64,000 nt of DNA from DASVUS01 sp036388675 (GTDB lineage Bacteria; Armatimonadota; Abditibacteriia; Abditibacteriales; Abditibacteriaceae), in contig DASVRI010000013.1 of assembly GCA_036388675.1 (NCBI GenBank), positions 124,001-188,000 of the forward strand, in the 5' to 3' direction. Below, in pieces: positions 9,174 through 18,372 of this stretch. The position numbers were made by a program, and so were the translations under genes. Within the stretch, counting starts at the first letter, position 1, and each line of letters opens with the position of its first letter. The notes under the pieces are model-generated. The model saw nothing but the letters and a program-made list of their open reading frames with translations. It was not told the DNA's origin and did no database searches.

Positions 9174-10586
9174 ATGAAAACTTCGTCCGGTTCAGTCGTT
9201 AAGTTTGGCACTGACGGTTGGCGTGCCGTGATCGCGCAGGAATATACATTCGACAACGTGCGCGCCGTGGCCGCAGCGCTGGCCGCACATCTTCTGGAAA
9301 ACGAAGCACAACGCGCGAAGAATGGCGTTGCCATCGGTTACGACACACGCTTTTTATCGACCGAGTTTGCGCAAGCCACCGCCGAAACCATCGCAGCAGC
9401 CGGTATTCCGGTTTTACTTTCCGACCGCGATTGCGCTACGCCCGCTATCGCGTGGGCCGTGCGCAGCCGCAATCTCGCCGCTGGCGTGATGATAACGGCT
9501 TCGCACAACCCGCCCAAGTGGAACGGCTTTAAGTTCTTTCTGCCTTCCGGCTGCTCCGCCGACAAAGAGGCGACCGCTTCAGTTGAATCAATGTTGGGCA
9601 AAAAGGCGCGCATAGCCGCTTCTCCAGCCCCCGTTGAAATGTTCGATCCCAAGCCCGATTTCCTGGCCGGGATGCGCAACGTCATCGACTTCGATTTGCT
9701 GAAAAAGGCGCGCGGCAAAGTGGTGTGCGACTTTGTGCATGGTGTGGGACGTGGCCTGCTCGACCATGCCCTGCGTGAGTGCAACTGGCATGTGCAGACC
9801 ATTCGCGCCGATCCTGATCCAATGTTTGGCGGCATTTTGCCGGACCCGGCTAACCCGGCCACGCACCAGACGTTGATCGAAGCGGTTCTCAAAAACAAGG
9901 CCGATTTAGGCCTGGCCAACGATCCCGATGCCGATCGTTTTGGAGCCGTCGATAGTGAGGGAATTTATCTCACGCCGAATCAGGTGCTGTGCCTCATTTA
10001 TGTTCACTTGCTGGAGCATCGCGGTATGGAAGGTCGCGTCGCGCGCACTGTCGCCACGACACATCTTCTGAATGCCATCGCGGCCAAGCACAAGCAGCAA
10101 GCGCCGCTGGAAACTCCGGTTGGTTTCAAGTGGGTGGGCGAAGCCATCAACGATGGTGAAGTGATCTTTGGCGGTGAAGAGTCGGGCGGCTTGAGCATCG
10201 CGGGCAACGCGCCCAATAAAGACGGCGTGGTGGCCGATTTGCTGATTGCCGAAGTGTGGGCCCTGCACAAAGAACCTCTGAGTACTCGCTACGCCAAACT
10301 GCTCAAGAAATATGGCTCGTTCTACTCATCGCGCATTGATGTGCATCTGGCGGGTGATGCTAAAGATGCGCTGATGAGCCGCTTTCGCGACAACCCACCA
10401 TCTTCGTTTGCCGGCGTCAGCGTAGCGAACACAGTGACGCTTGATGGCGTCAAGCTCAACCTCGAAGACGGCTCCTGGGTGCTGATGCGCCCTTCAGGCA
10501 CCGAACCACTGGTGCGCGTTTACACCGAAGCGCGCAGCAAAGCGCGTCTCAAAGACCTCGAAAAAGCTGCCGCTCAACTCGCGTAG
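9174..10586 (+). CDS. Phosphoglucomutase/phosphomannomutase family protein
   Basis: A 470-residue alpha-D-phosphohexomutase, which interconverts sugar 1- and 6-phosphates for cell-surface polysaccharide synthesis. Family signatures in order: FGTDGWRAVI at the start, the phosphoserine loop TASHNPPKWNGFK with Ser110, the metal site DPDADRFG (D250, D252, D254), the sugar loop GGEESGGLS, and the phosphate-binding loop RPSGTEPLVRVYTEA. All catalytic elements are present. The ATG at 9174 is chosen because GTDGWR follows at the normal distance and GGAG precedes it; an in-frame start at 9054 adds 40 non-family residues. Sugar specificity (glucose, mannose, glucosamine) cannot be read from the sequence. 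It follows two glycan genes and probably serves the same pathway. Confidence 0.9.
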   Translation: MKTSSGSVVKFGTDGWRAVIAQEYTFDNVRAVAAALAAHLLENEAQRAKNGVAIGYDTRFLSTEFAQATAETIAAAGIPVLLSDRDCATPAIAWAVRSRNLAAGVMITASHNPPKWNGFKFFLPSGCSADKEATASVESMLGKKARIAASPAPVEMFDPKPDFLAGMRNVIDFDLLKKARGKVVCDFVHGVGRGLLDHALRECNWHVQTIRADPDPMFGGILPDPANPATHQTLIEAVLKNKADLGLANDPDADRFGAVDSEGIYLTPNQVLCLIYVHLLEHRGMEGRVARTVATTHLLNAIAAKHKQQAPLETPVGFKWVGEAINDGEVIFGGEESGGLSIAGNAPNKDGVVADLLIAEVWALHKEPLSTRYAKLLKKYGSFYSSRIDVHLAGDAKDALMSRFRDNPPSSFAGVSVANTVTLDGVKLNLEDGSWVLMRPSGTEPLVRVYTEARSKARLKDLEKAAAQLA

Positions 10587-10968
10587 TGCTTCTCGCCGGG
10601 TGCAGGAACCGCGTAGTGTGTAATCCAATTTGCCGCCTTATTGTGGCCCATACAAGGTGTCAAATTGGGTTGTAGGAATGGATAGCGAACCCAGATTTAC
10701 CACCCGGCTAGAACTCCGGCTCCTGTTCGTTGCCTCAACTCCAAACGGTGCGCCTGGCTCCTCAAGCGCACCGTTTGCTTGCCGCGACGTTCCATGCCCT
10801 GCACGACAGTAACTCAAGTTCTGCCTGGTTGACACAATGTTTTTTCTCTGTTCTTGGCCAATTCCGTGTCAAGTTGGTTGGTGCAACAGTTGCGGCAAAA
10901 AGAGAGATCCACCCGAACTGCTGACGACTTTGTATCAACACCATCGTTGATGCGGAGAAGAGGCTTTC
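10587..10968. other. Intergenic region with inverted repeats
   Basis: No credible gene in these 382 bp. It contains a perfect 12-bp inverted repeat (10742-10753 with 10766-10777, 12-nt loop) without a T-tract, and an 8-bp pair CCAATTTG/CAAATTGG downstream of the mutase gene. A consensus -35 TTGACA at 10829 lacks a good -10. A purine-rich Shine-Dalgarno (GGAGAAGAGG) precedes the TTG start at 10969. Confidence 0.6.
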
Positions 10969-13900
10969 TTGAACACACCCGGCTATCTGACAACTCCATC
11001 AAGCCACCACACGCACCAGGGCGCGACCCACGAGAGCGTGACGCACCAGGGCGTAGTGGCTAACGGCACGGCGACTAACGGTGCGTCGTCGCACGTCGTG
11101 GCGGTGTCGAGGCCGGCGCGAATTGGGCCTGCGAATCTGCCCATTCGAGTACTCTTAATCGACGACAATCGGGACGATTACCTCATCACCTCCGACTTCT
11201 TTGAAGACTGCAACGATCTCACACTGCGTCTCGACTGGGTCGATAATTATGAAGATGGTTTGGCCGCTGTTCTCAGTGGCCAATACGACGTTTGTTTGCT
11301 GGATCATCTTCTGGGCGCACAAAGTGGTCTTGACCTGTTGCACGAGGTTGGCGCAGCCGGATGCACAGTGCCCATAATCATGCTGACCGGCCTCAGCGAC
11401 CGCGAGGTTGATCTTGAAGCGATGCGTGCCGGCGCCGTTGATTACCTTGTAAAAGACCAACTTTCGGCTCCGCTTCTGGAGCGCAGCATTCGCTACGCGA
11501 TGGAGCGCAAGCGCAGCGAGGAAAAACTTCAGCAATCGCAGCAGTTTCTACAGCTCACGCTGGACGCTCTGGCCGCCAATATCGCTGTCCTGGACGACCG
11601 GGGCATCGTCATTGCCGTTAATGAGGCGTGGCGCAACTTTGCCCATCAGGGAGATTTTAAAGATTCTTCCTATGGCATCGGTTCCAATTACCTCGACATC
11701 TGCAACGCAGCACCTGAGGTCGCCGAGTCCGTGGCCGTGGCCGAGGGCATCCGTCAGGTTCTGCGCGGAGAGTGCCAGGAATTCCAACTCGAATATCCGT
11801 GTGTTACCCCGCAATCGCACTTGTGGTTCAACGTTCGCGTGACGCGCTTTCAGAGCAGGGATTCGGTGTGCGTTGTTGTGGCACACGAAAACATCACCGA
11901 CCGCAAGACTGCCGAAGAGCATCGCCGGCAAAGCGAGATGCACCTGAGCACTCTGATCAAGGGCACGCCGTTTGTGGTCTGGATCGTTGATACGAACCGC
12001 GTCTTCAGCTTTTCCAACGGACGAGTACTCGGTGAACCTGGTTTGCAGCCGGGTGAAGTGGTCGGCAAGTCGCTGGAGCAAATTTACGGCAATGTCCCGG
12101 AGATTATACGTGCCCATGAGCGGGCTTTTGCCGGCGAAGAAGTCAGTCTTGAAACGAAACTGGGCGACATGGCATTCGAGGCGCGTTACTCGCCGGTGCG
12201 CGATGCCAGAGGCGACATCACCGGTGTTTTCGGCGTGGCGCTTAATATCAGTGAACGCAAGGCCGCCGAAGAAGCCCTGCGCCAGTCGGAAACGCGCTTC
12301 CGCACTGTTGTGCAAAACCTGGGCGAAGGTTTGCTCATCACCGATCTCAACGATACGGTGTTATATGCCAACGCACGCATGAGCGAGTTATCGGGCTACT
12401 CGCACGAAGAGTTGCTGGGGCGCCCGGCCTATGAACTGCTGCTGTCTCGTGAGGATTGGCCGGACTTGCTCCAACGCAATCAGCAGCGCGCGAGCGGGCA
12501 AGCGGAATGCTACGAGGTGCTCATGCACCGCAAGGACGGCAACACCTTCTGGGCGGAAGTCAATGCCACACCGTATCTCGATGCCGAGGGCAATATCTGC
12601 GGCACGCTCGGCGCGATTACCGATGTTACGAAGCGCAAGCAGGCCTTAGCGGCGCTGGCAGAAAGCCAATATCGCCTGCAAGCGCTGTTCAACAATGCCC
12701 AAGACGCCATCTTGCTGATGGATGATGCCGGTCGCTACATGGAAGCCAACCCGGCGGCCTGCGAGTTACTGGGCTATACACGCGAAGAAATTCTCACCAA
12801 GACAGTGCGTGAAATCACAGCCGCCGGGCAGAACGAACCCGCAGACCACTTGTTGCGCGACTTCATCGGACATGGCCACCAGAGCGGCGAGTATGTCCTG
12901 AACAACAAGGACGGCACACTGGCGGTTGTTGAATATCGTGCTGTCGCCAACATTGTTCCGGGCGTACACCTTTCGGTGATGCGCGACGTTTCCGACCGCA
13001 AGCGCGCCGAGCAACAACGCCAGGCCACAACGCAAGGGTTATTCGCCGTGCTGTCCGCCGCCGATCAACTGCTTTCCTGTCCTGATGTCGATACCCTGGC
13101 CAGGCATGCGGTGGAACTGGCGCGTGAGCGATTGGGCATCGAGCGTTGCGCCATTTTCCTGCTGGATGACAACGAGTGCATGAACGGCACTTACGGCACC
13201 AACATACAGGGACAAACCACCAATGAGCACCATGTGCGCTTGGGCAAAGCGCATTGGAGGCAACGTCGGCTCCAAATGGAACAGCAGCCTGAAGCACGCT
13301 GGCTTGTGCGCGAACAGGCAAGTCTATGGGAGCAGCGCGGACAAAATGGCGTTGAAATCGGCGTTGGCTGGAGCGCAACCACGCTGATTTACTCGCTGCA
13401 TGGCCCCGTCGGCATGTTCAGCAACGACACAGCCCGCACGCACGCTCCGGTGGACGAGGTAAAGCAGGAACTGATTGCAGTTTACTGCTCGCTGCTGGGC
13501 AACATCATCGAGCGCAAGCGCACTGAAGAACGCCAACGCGCGACCAGCGAAGGTCTCAAAGCCGTTATGACGGCTGCCGATGAGTTGCTGAACTGTCCCG
13601 ACCTCGACACCTTGTTGCGCCGCGCCGTGGAACTGGCGCGTGAGCGATTGGGACTCGAGCGCTGCGGTATTTGCCTGGTCGATGCCGCACGAGGTGAGAT
13701 GAGAGGCACCTACGGAACCGACCTGCAACGCCGCACCACGGACGAACACACATCGCTAAAAAAGATTTCCTGGGTTCAGGATTATGAAAACAACGAAACC
13801 GGCCGCCCTCGCTGGCTCATATTTGAAGACCAGCCGATGTGCGAGTGGACCGGGAACGACTATGTTTCGCTTGACACAAGAGGCTGGGTCGTAGGGACGC

Positions 13901-16900
13901 CTGTTGTCTCGTCCACCGGCGTTATGGGAGTACTCTACAACGACACGGCTATCAGCGGTGCGCCCATTGATGTCACACAGCAGGAGGTACTGGCCGTCTT
14001 TTCCTCGCTACTGGGCAACATTATCGAGCGCAAGCGCGCCGAGCAAACTCTGGCCGAAGAGCGCAACACGCTGCGCACGCTGATCGACAGCCTGCCCGAT
14101 CACATTTACATCAAGGATCTTGAGGGGCGTTTTACGCTGTATAACGAGTCCGTGGTGCGCCACTTTGCGCTGCCTTCGCCCGGTTGGCTGCTCGGCAAAT
14201 CCGACCACGACTTATTCCCGGAAGATGCATCCATCTTGCACCGCGAAAACCAGATGCAGTTGATGCGAACCGGGCAGCCCATTCTGGACTGGGAGTATCT
14301 CGGACATGGCCCCGGGGGCAAGCCGGAGTGGTTCCTTATCAGCCAGATGCCGTTGCGTGACAGCCAGGGTAACATTGTCGGCATCGTGGGCACCAACCGT
14401 TACATCACAGCCACCAAGCAAGCCGAAGAGCGCCAGCGCGCAATGGGAAAAGGCCTGCGTGCGGTGCTCGATGTAGCCGATGAACTGCTCGGCACGTCGT
14501 CGCTGGACGCGCTGTTGATGCGCACCGTGGAACTGGCACGAGAACGATTGGGGATCGAACGTTGCGCCATTTTCCTGGTTGACAACGAAAACAACATCAT
14601 GGCCGGCACCTACGGCACGGACGCGCAGGGACGAACCAGCGATGAGCACTCGCACGGTTTTCCTCTGGAAGGTGTGCGTGAAACGTTCTTCGATTTCTCT
14701 TCCAGAGAGCAGCGTCGCTGGAACGTCATAGAGAATGTAGCCCTCACCCAGTGGGACGGCACGGACAATGTCGAATGCGCGACCGGCTGGTCGGCCATGA
14801 CGCCAATTTTCTCTTCACATGGGCCGGTGCGCGTCCCGGTCGGAGTACTCGTAAACGACGCCGCAATCAGCGGCGCGCCGTTCGACGAGGTGAGGCAGGA
14901 AATGGCCGCCGTCTTGTGCTCGTTGCTGGGCAACATGATCGAGCGCCACCGCGCCGCCGAAGCTTTACGCGAAAGCGAAGAAAAGTATCGCACCATCGTC
15001 GATACCGCTTACGAGGGCATCTGGTTGCTCGACCGGTACTCGCAAACCAGCTACGTCAACCGGCAGATGGCCCAAATGCTGGGCTACACGCCGGAAGAGA
15101 TGTCCGGGCGCTCCATCTATGACTTCGCGGACAAAGATGCCGGCGAAGAATTGCGTGAGAGATTCGAACGAGAGCGCTCCACCGGCTCAGCGCAAATCGA
15201 ATTCTGCTTCCGCCGCAAAGACGGCAGCGAGTTATGGACGTTTATCTCTTGCAATGTCATGCGCAACCCTGAAGGCGAATTCGCCGGTGTGCTCGGCATG
15301 GTCACCGACATCACCGAGCGCAAAGTCGCCGAACAAGCGTTGCGCGAAAGCGAAGAGCGCTATGCCCTGGCCGCCAGCGGTGCCAACGACGGTCTGTGGG
15401 ATTGGGATATGCGCACCGAAAAGATTTATTTTTCGAGGCGCTGGAAAAGCATGCTGGGCTACTCGGACGCGCAGATCGGCGACAGCCCGAACGAGTGGCT
15501 AAGCCGCATTCACCCCGACGACGCGGCCAAGGTGCACAGCGACTTGCAAGACCATTTGGCAGGGCGCACATCGCACTTCGAAAACGAGCATCGCATGTCG
15601 CATGAAAATGGCACCTATCGCTACATGCTGACACGCGGCCTGGCGGTGCGCGATGCAAACGGCGCGTCCTATCGCATGGCCGGCTCACAGACCGACATCA
15701 CCGAGCGCAAAGTCGCCGAACAGCAACTGCTGCACGACGCGATCCACGACAGCCTGACCGGGCTGCCCAACCGCGCTCTGTTCAAAGAAGTCTTGAGAAA
15801 CGCTCTGGAGCGTTTGAAGCGGCGCACCGAGTACTCGTTCGCGGTGCTGTTCCTCGATCTCGATCACTTCAAGGTCATCAACGATTCGCTGGGACATGTG
15901 GTTGGAGACCAGCTAATCTGCACCATCGCGCGGCGTCTCGAATCGTGCCTGCGCCCCGGCGACACAGTCGCTCGTTTGGGTGGAGACGAATTCACCATTT
16001 TGCTGGACGGCATTGAGAACGCAGACACGGCAACCGCAATTGCCGACCGCATTCAGCAGGAAATGGCCGAGCCGATCGACCTCGACGGCCACCAGCGCTT
16101 CACCACAACCAGCATCGGCATTGCACTGAGCACGACGGGTTACGAGCGTCCCGACGACATTTTGCGCGATGCGGATACGGCCATGTATCGCGCCAAGAGT
16201 GGCGGGCGTGACCGTTACGAAGTCTTTGACAAAACGATGCACGTGCAGGCCGTGACGCGCCTGGAACTGGAGTCGTCACTGCGCAGCGCCCTGGAAACCC
16301 AGCTTATGCTGCACTACCAGCCGATTGTATTGCTGCGCACTGGCCGTATCGTCGGCTTTGAAGCGCTGGTGCGTTGGCGCCACCCTGAGCGCGGCATGGT
16401 CCCGCCGGCGGAATTTATTCCTCTGGCCGAAGAAACCGGGCTTATTTTGCCCATCAGCCAGTGGGTGTTGCGCGAAGCCTGTCGGCAGATGCAGCAATGG
16501 CAGGAACACTCGCCGCAGTTTGCAGGGCTGACAGTCAGCGTCAATCTGTCGAGCAAACAATTCTCGCAGCCGGGCCTGGACACGCAGGTCGCCCAAATCT
16601 TGCAGGAGACAGGCCTCCAGCCGCAGATGCTGAAGCTGGAAATAACCGAGAGCGTTATCATGCAGAACGCAGCCACCGTCACAGCCACACTGAACCACCT
16701 GCGAGCACTCAACGTGCAACTTTACATGGACGACTTCGGGACTGGCTATTCGAGCTTATCTTACCTGCACAACTTCCCCATCGACGTGCTGAAAATCGAC
16801 CGCTCGTTCATCAACCGCATCGGGCCGGAAGGACAACATTCTGAAATCGTGCGCACCATTCTCGGGTTGGCGCGCAGCCTGAATTTAGAAGTCGTGGCCG

Positions 16901-17037
16901 AAGGCATCGAAACCGCCGAGCAGATGAAACAGCTCCAACTCATGGGGTGCCACTACGGGCAAGGGTATTTGTTCTCCAAACCAGTCGATGGCCAGAGCAT
17001 CGCCGCTCTCATCGAACAGTGGCCGCAGTGGTGCTAG
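10969..17037 (+). CDS. Giant hybrid REC-PAS-GAF-GGDEF-EAL cyclic-di-GMP signalling protein
   Basis: A 2022-residue soluble protein. A response-regulator receiver domain (about 59-180; phospho-acceptor D112 in CLLDHLLG) is followed by PAS domains near 194-300, 326-440, 443-560 and 566-680, GAF domains near 689-845 and 861-1020, PAS 1034-1150, GAF 1160-1320, and PAS 1339-1455 and 1463-1585. A GGDEF domain (about 1590-1755, intact GGDEF at 1671-1675) and an EAL domain (EAL at 1798-1800, DDFGTGYSSL from 1921, EVVAEGIE) close it. Both catalytic motifs look complete, so it may make and degrade c-di-GMP. The three GAF copies share RAVELARERLG and GTYGT, indicating internal duplication. It starts with TTG after a strong Shine-Dalgarno. 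There are no membrane segments and no adjacent kinase. Confidence 0.93.
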   Translation: MNTPGYLTTPSSHHTHQGATHESVTHQGVVANGTATNGASSHVVAVSRPARIGPANLPIRVLLIDDNRDDYLITSDFFEDCNDLTLRLDWVDNYEDGLAAVLSGQYDVCLLDHLLGAQSGLDLLHEVGAAGCTVPIIMLTGLSDREVDLEAMRAGAVDYLVKDQLSAPLLERSIRYAMERKRSEEKLQQSQQFLQLTLDALAANIAVLDDRGIVIAVNEAWRNFAHQGDFKDSSYGIGSNYLDICNAAPEVAESVAVAEGIRQVLRGECQEFQLEYPCVTPQSHLWFNVRVTRFQSRDSVCVVVAHENITDRKTAEEHRRQSEMHLSTLIKGTPFVVWIVDTNRVFSFSNGRVLGEPGLQPGEVVGKSLEQIYGNVPEIIRAHERAFAGEEVSLETKLGDMAFEARYSPVRDARGDITGVFGVALNISERKAAEEALRQSETRFRTVVQNLGEGLLITDLNDTVLYANARMSELSGYSHEELLGRPAYELLLSREDWPDLLQRNQQRASGQAECYEVLMHRKDGNTFWAEVNATPYLDAEGNICGTLGAITDVTKRKQALAALAESQYRLQALFNNAQDAILLMDDAGRYMEANPAACELLGYTREEILTKTVREITAAGQNEPADHLLRDFIGHGHQSGEYVLNNKDGTLAVVEYRAVANIVPGVHLSVMRDVSDRKRAEQQRQATTQGLFAVLSAADQLLSCPDVDTLARHAVELARERLGIERCAIFLLDDNECMNGTYGTNIQGQTTNEHHVRLGKAHWRQRRLQMEQQPEARWLVREQASLWEQRGQNGVEIGVGWSATTLIYSLHGPVGMFSNDTARTHAPVDEVKQELIAVYCSLLGNIIERKRTEERQRATSEGLKAVMTAADELLNCPDLDTLLRRAVELARERLGLERCGICLVDAARGEMRGTYGTDLQRRTTDEHTSLKKISWVQDYENNETGRPRWLIFEDQPMCEWTGNDYVSLDTRGWVVGTPVVSSTGVMGVLYNDTAISGAPIDVTQQEVLAVFSSLLGNIIERKRAEQTLAEERNTLRTLIDSLPDHIYIKDLEGRFTLYNESVVRHFALPSPGWLLGKSDHDLFPEDASILHRENQMQLMRTGQPILDWEYLGHGPGGKPEWFLISQMPLRDSQGNIVGIVGTNRYITATKQAEERQRAMGKGLRAVLDVADELLGTSSLDALLMRTVELARERLGIERCAIFLVDNENNIMAGTYGTDAQGRTSDEHSHGFPLEGVRETFFDFSSREQRRWNVIENVALTQWDGTDNVECATGWSAMTPIFSSHGPVRVPVGVLVNDAAISGAPFDEVRQEMAAVLCSLLGNMIERHRAAEALRESEEKYRTIVDTAYEGIWLLDRYSQTSYVNRQMAQMLGYTPEEMSGRSIYDFADKDAGEELRERFERERSTGSAQIEFCFRRKDGSELWTFISCNVMRNPEGEFAGVLGMVTDITERKVAEQALRESEERYALAASGANDGLWDWDMRTEKIYFSRRWKSMLGYSDAQIGDSPNEWLSRIHPDDAAKVHSDLQDHLAGRTSHFENEHRMSHENGTYRYMLTRGLAVRDANGASYRMAGSQTDITERKVAEQQLLHDAIHDSLTGLPNRALFKEVLRNALERLKRRTEYSFAVLFLDLDHFKVINDSLGHVVGDQLICTIARRLESCLRPGDTVARLGGDEFTILLDGIENADTATAIADRIQQEMAEPIDLDGHQRFTTTSIGIALSTTGYERPDDILRDADTAMYRAKSGGRDRYEVFDKTMHVQAVTRLELESSLRSALETQLMLHYQPIVLLRTGRIVGFEALVRWRHPERGMVPPAEFIPLAEETGLILPISQWVLREACRQMQQWQEHSPQFAGLTVSVNLSSKQFSQPGLDTQVAQILQETGLQPQMLKLEITESVIMQNAATVTATLNHLRALNVQLYMDDFGTGYSSLSYLHNFPIDVLKIDRSFINRIGPEGQHSEIVRTILGLARSLNLEVVAEGIETAEQMKQLQLMGCHYGQGYLFSKPVDGQSIAALIEQWPQWC

Positions 17038-17072
17038 TGTTCCAACCGGGTAGAGAATTGAGGTGCTGTCCC

Positions 17073-17146
17073 GAACCCCGAACGGGAGTGAGGGGCTAAG
17101 CACGAACCCAGAGCTGCATAGTCCCGTCGCTCACGCTGTGGGTTCG
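17073..17146. repeat. Imperfect inverted repeat, convergent intergenic region
   Basis: The left arm (17073-17100) and right arm (17121-17146) pair imperfectly. The left arm has the pattern AACCCC...GAGTGAGGGGCTAAG, resembling the inner arms of the element at 25698-25762. It lies between the convergent GGDEF/EAL and pyrophosphatase genes. A role as bidirectional terminator or as a decayed mobile repeat are both possible. Confidence 0.5.
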
Positions 17147-17321
17147 TTATCCGTTCACGTAATCCGTTCACGCAAACAGGCGTGCATCAGAGGTCGAATA
17201 AAGTTCTCGTGCGGGTTGCAACAGCTTCCTAGAGCCTATTTCAATGACGTTGCCGCAGCATGAGGGCGCATGGCGTGCGCCCCGACAAGAAACACTCCGC
17301 ACAATCACACTGAAACGTGCT

Positions 17322-18269
17322 TTACGCCTCGCTGCTACCGGGAGAGCTTTGCGGCGGTATGCAATCGCCGTCGTTGCCTTCAATCATTTCGGCTAAACCG
17401 GCAGGCGGCACGCTCTCCGTAACCGGCACACTCCCTGCGACCAGGGCACCATTATCGGACAGCGCGTCCTCGCCCGGTGATGTTCCATCCAGCGACTGTT
17501 TGTGATTGTTGGCAATGCTCGCATGGCTATTTGGCACCGGCTGTGTGCCGTTGGCATTAGCTGCGGGGTGTCCATAGGCTGCGAAAAACGAGCCTTCTTC
17601 GTCCATGGCCAGGTGGCGTGCGGCGGCACGGCGCGCGGCATCGGCCAGAGTGCGGCGCGATGGGGCGCGGCTAGGGCCATCTTCGCGCTTCATTTCGCTG
17701 TCCAGGATCGGCGCGTCAGGGCGTTTTCCACCGTCGGTATCAAAAGAAGCGTCATATAAATGGAAGCTCTTTTCGATGATGCGGTGTGCCTGCTCCCAAC
17801 CCAGACGGCGCTCGATGCGCACTTTTTTGTGTTCGAGCTTTTTGTAATCTTCGAAGAACTGCTGCAACTCGTAGAGCGTGTGCTGCGGCAGTTCGGAGAT
17901 GTCGCGGTAGTGAGAAAAGGCCGGGTCATGCTCGTGCACGGCGATGATCTTATCGTCTTCTTCGTCCTGGTCAACCATCTGCATCACGCCGATGGGCCGC
18001 GCTGTGAGAATGCACAGCGGCACCACTTCGTGTTGGCCCAGCACGAGAATGTCGAGCGGGTCGCGGTCGTCGCAGTAAGTGCGAGGAATAAACCCGTAGT
18101 TGGCCGGGTAGAAAACCGCCGAGTAGAGTACTCGATCAAGGCGAAGTAAGCCGGAATTCTTGTCGAGTTCATATTTCTGGTGGCTGCCGCGCGGAATTTC
18201 GATGATGCAATCGACCAGTTCCGGAGCTTGCTCACCAGGCTGAATACCATGCCACGGGTGCAAAAACAT
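17322..18269 (-). CDS. ppa: Family I inorganic pyrophosphatase with long C-terminal extension
   Basis: Residues 1-180 form a family I soluble pyrophosphatase, which hydrolyses PPi to drive biosynthesis. The metal site reads DDRDPLD with D68, D70 and D73; further signatures are NYGFIPRTY and the acidic loop VDQDEEDDKIIAVHEHD. The remaining ~135 residues are an Ala/Ser/Asn/Pro-rich tail of unknown role, making the protein 315 residues against the usual 170-220. The gene is convergent with the GGDEF/EAL gene and divergent from the kinase gene, with about 100 bp between divergent starts. A GAGTACTC at 18126 reads R-V-L in LDRVLYSAVFY. Confidence 0.93.
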   Translation of the reverse strand: MFLHPWHGIQPGEQAPELVDCIIEIPRGSHQKYELDKNSGLLRLDRVLYSAVFYPANYGFIPRTYCDDRDPLDILVLGQHEVVPLCILTARPIGVMQMVDQDEEDDKIIAVHEHDPAFSHYRDISELPQHTLYELQQFFEDYKKLEHKKVRIERRLGWEQAHRIIEKSFHLYDASFDTDGGKRPDAPILDSEMKREDGPSRAPSRRTLADAARRAAARHLAMDEEGSFFAAYGHPAANANGTQPVPNSHASIANNHKQSLDGTSPGEDALSDNGALVAGSVPVTESVPPAGLAEMIEGNDGDCIPPQSSPGSSEA

Positions 18270-18372
18270 ACACGCAGTTTAGCAGGGTCGGGTTGTGCGG
18301 CGCGAGGGGCGGAGCAAATTCCATTTTCTTACAAGAAGTGGCCCCTGTCACAGAGGCTTCCAGTAAGCTAAA

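Noticed and set aside
10829..10857. TTGACA promoter upstream of the GGDEF/EAL gene
   Set aside because: The -35 is perfect, but the sequence 16-18 bp downstream has no acceptable -10.
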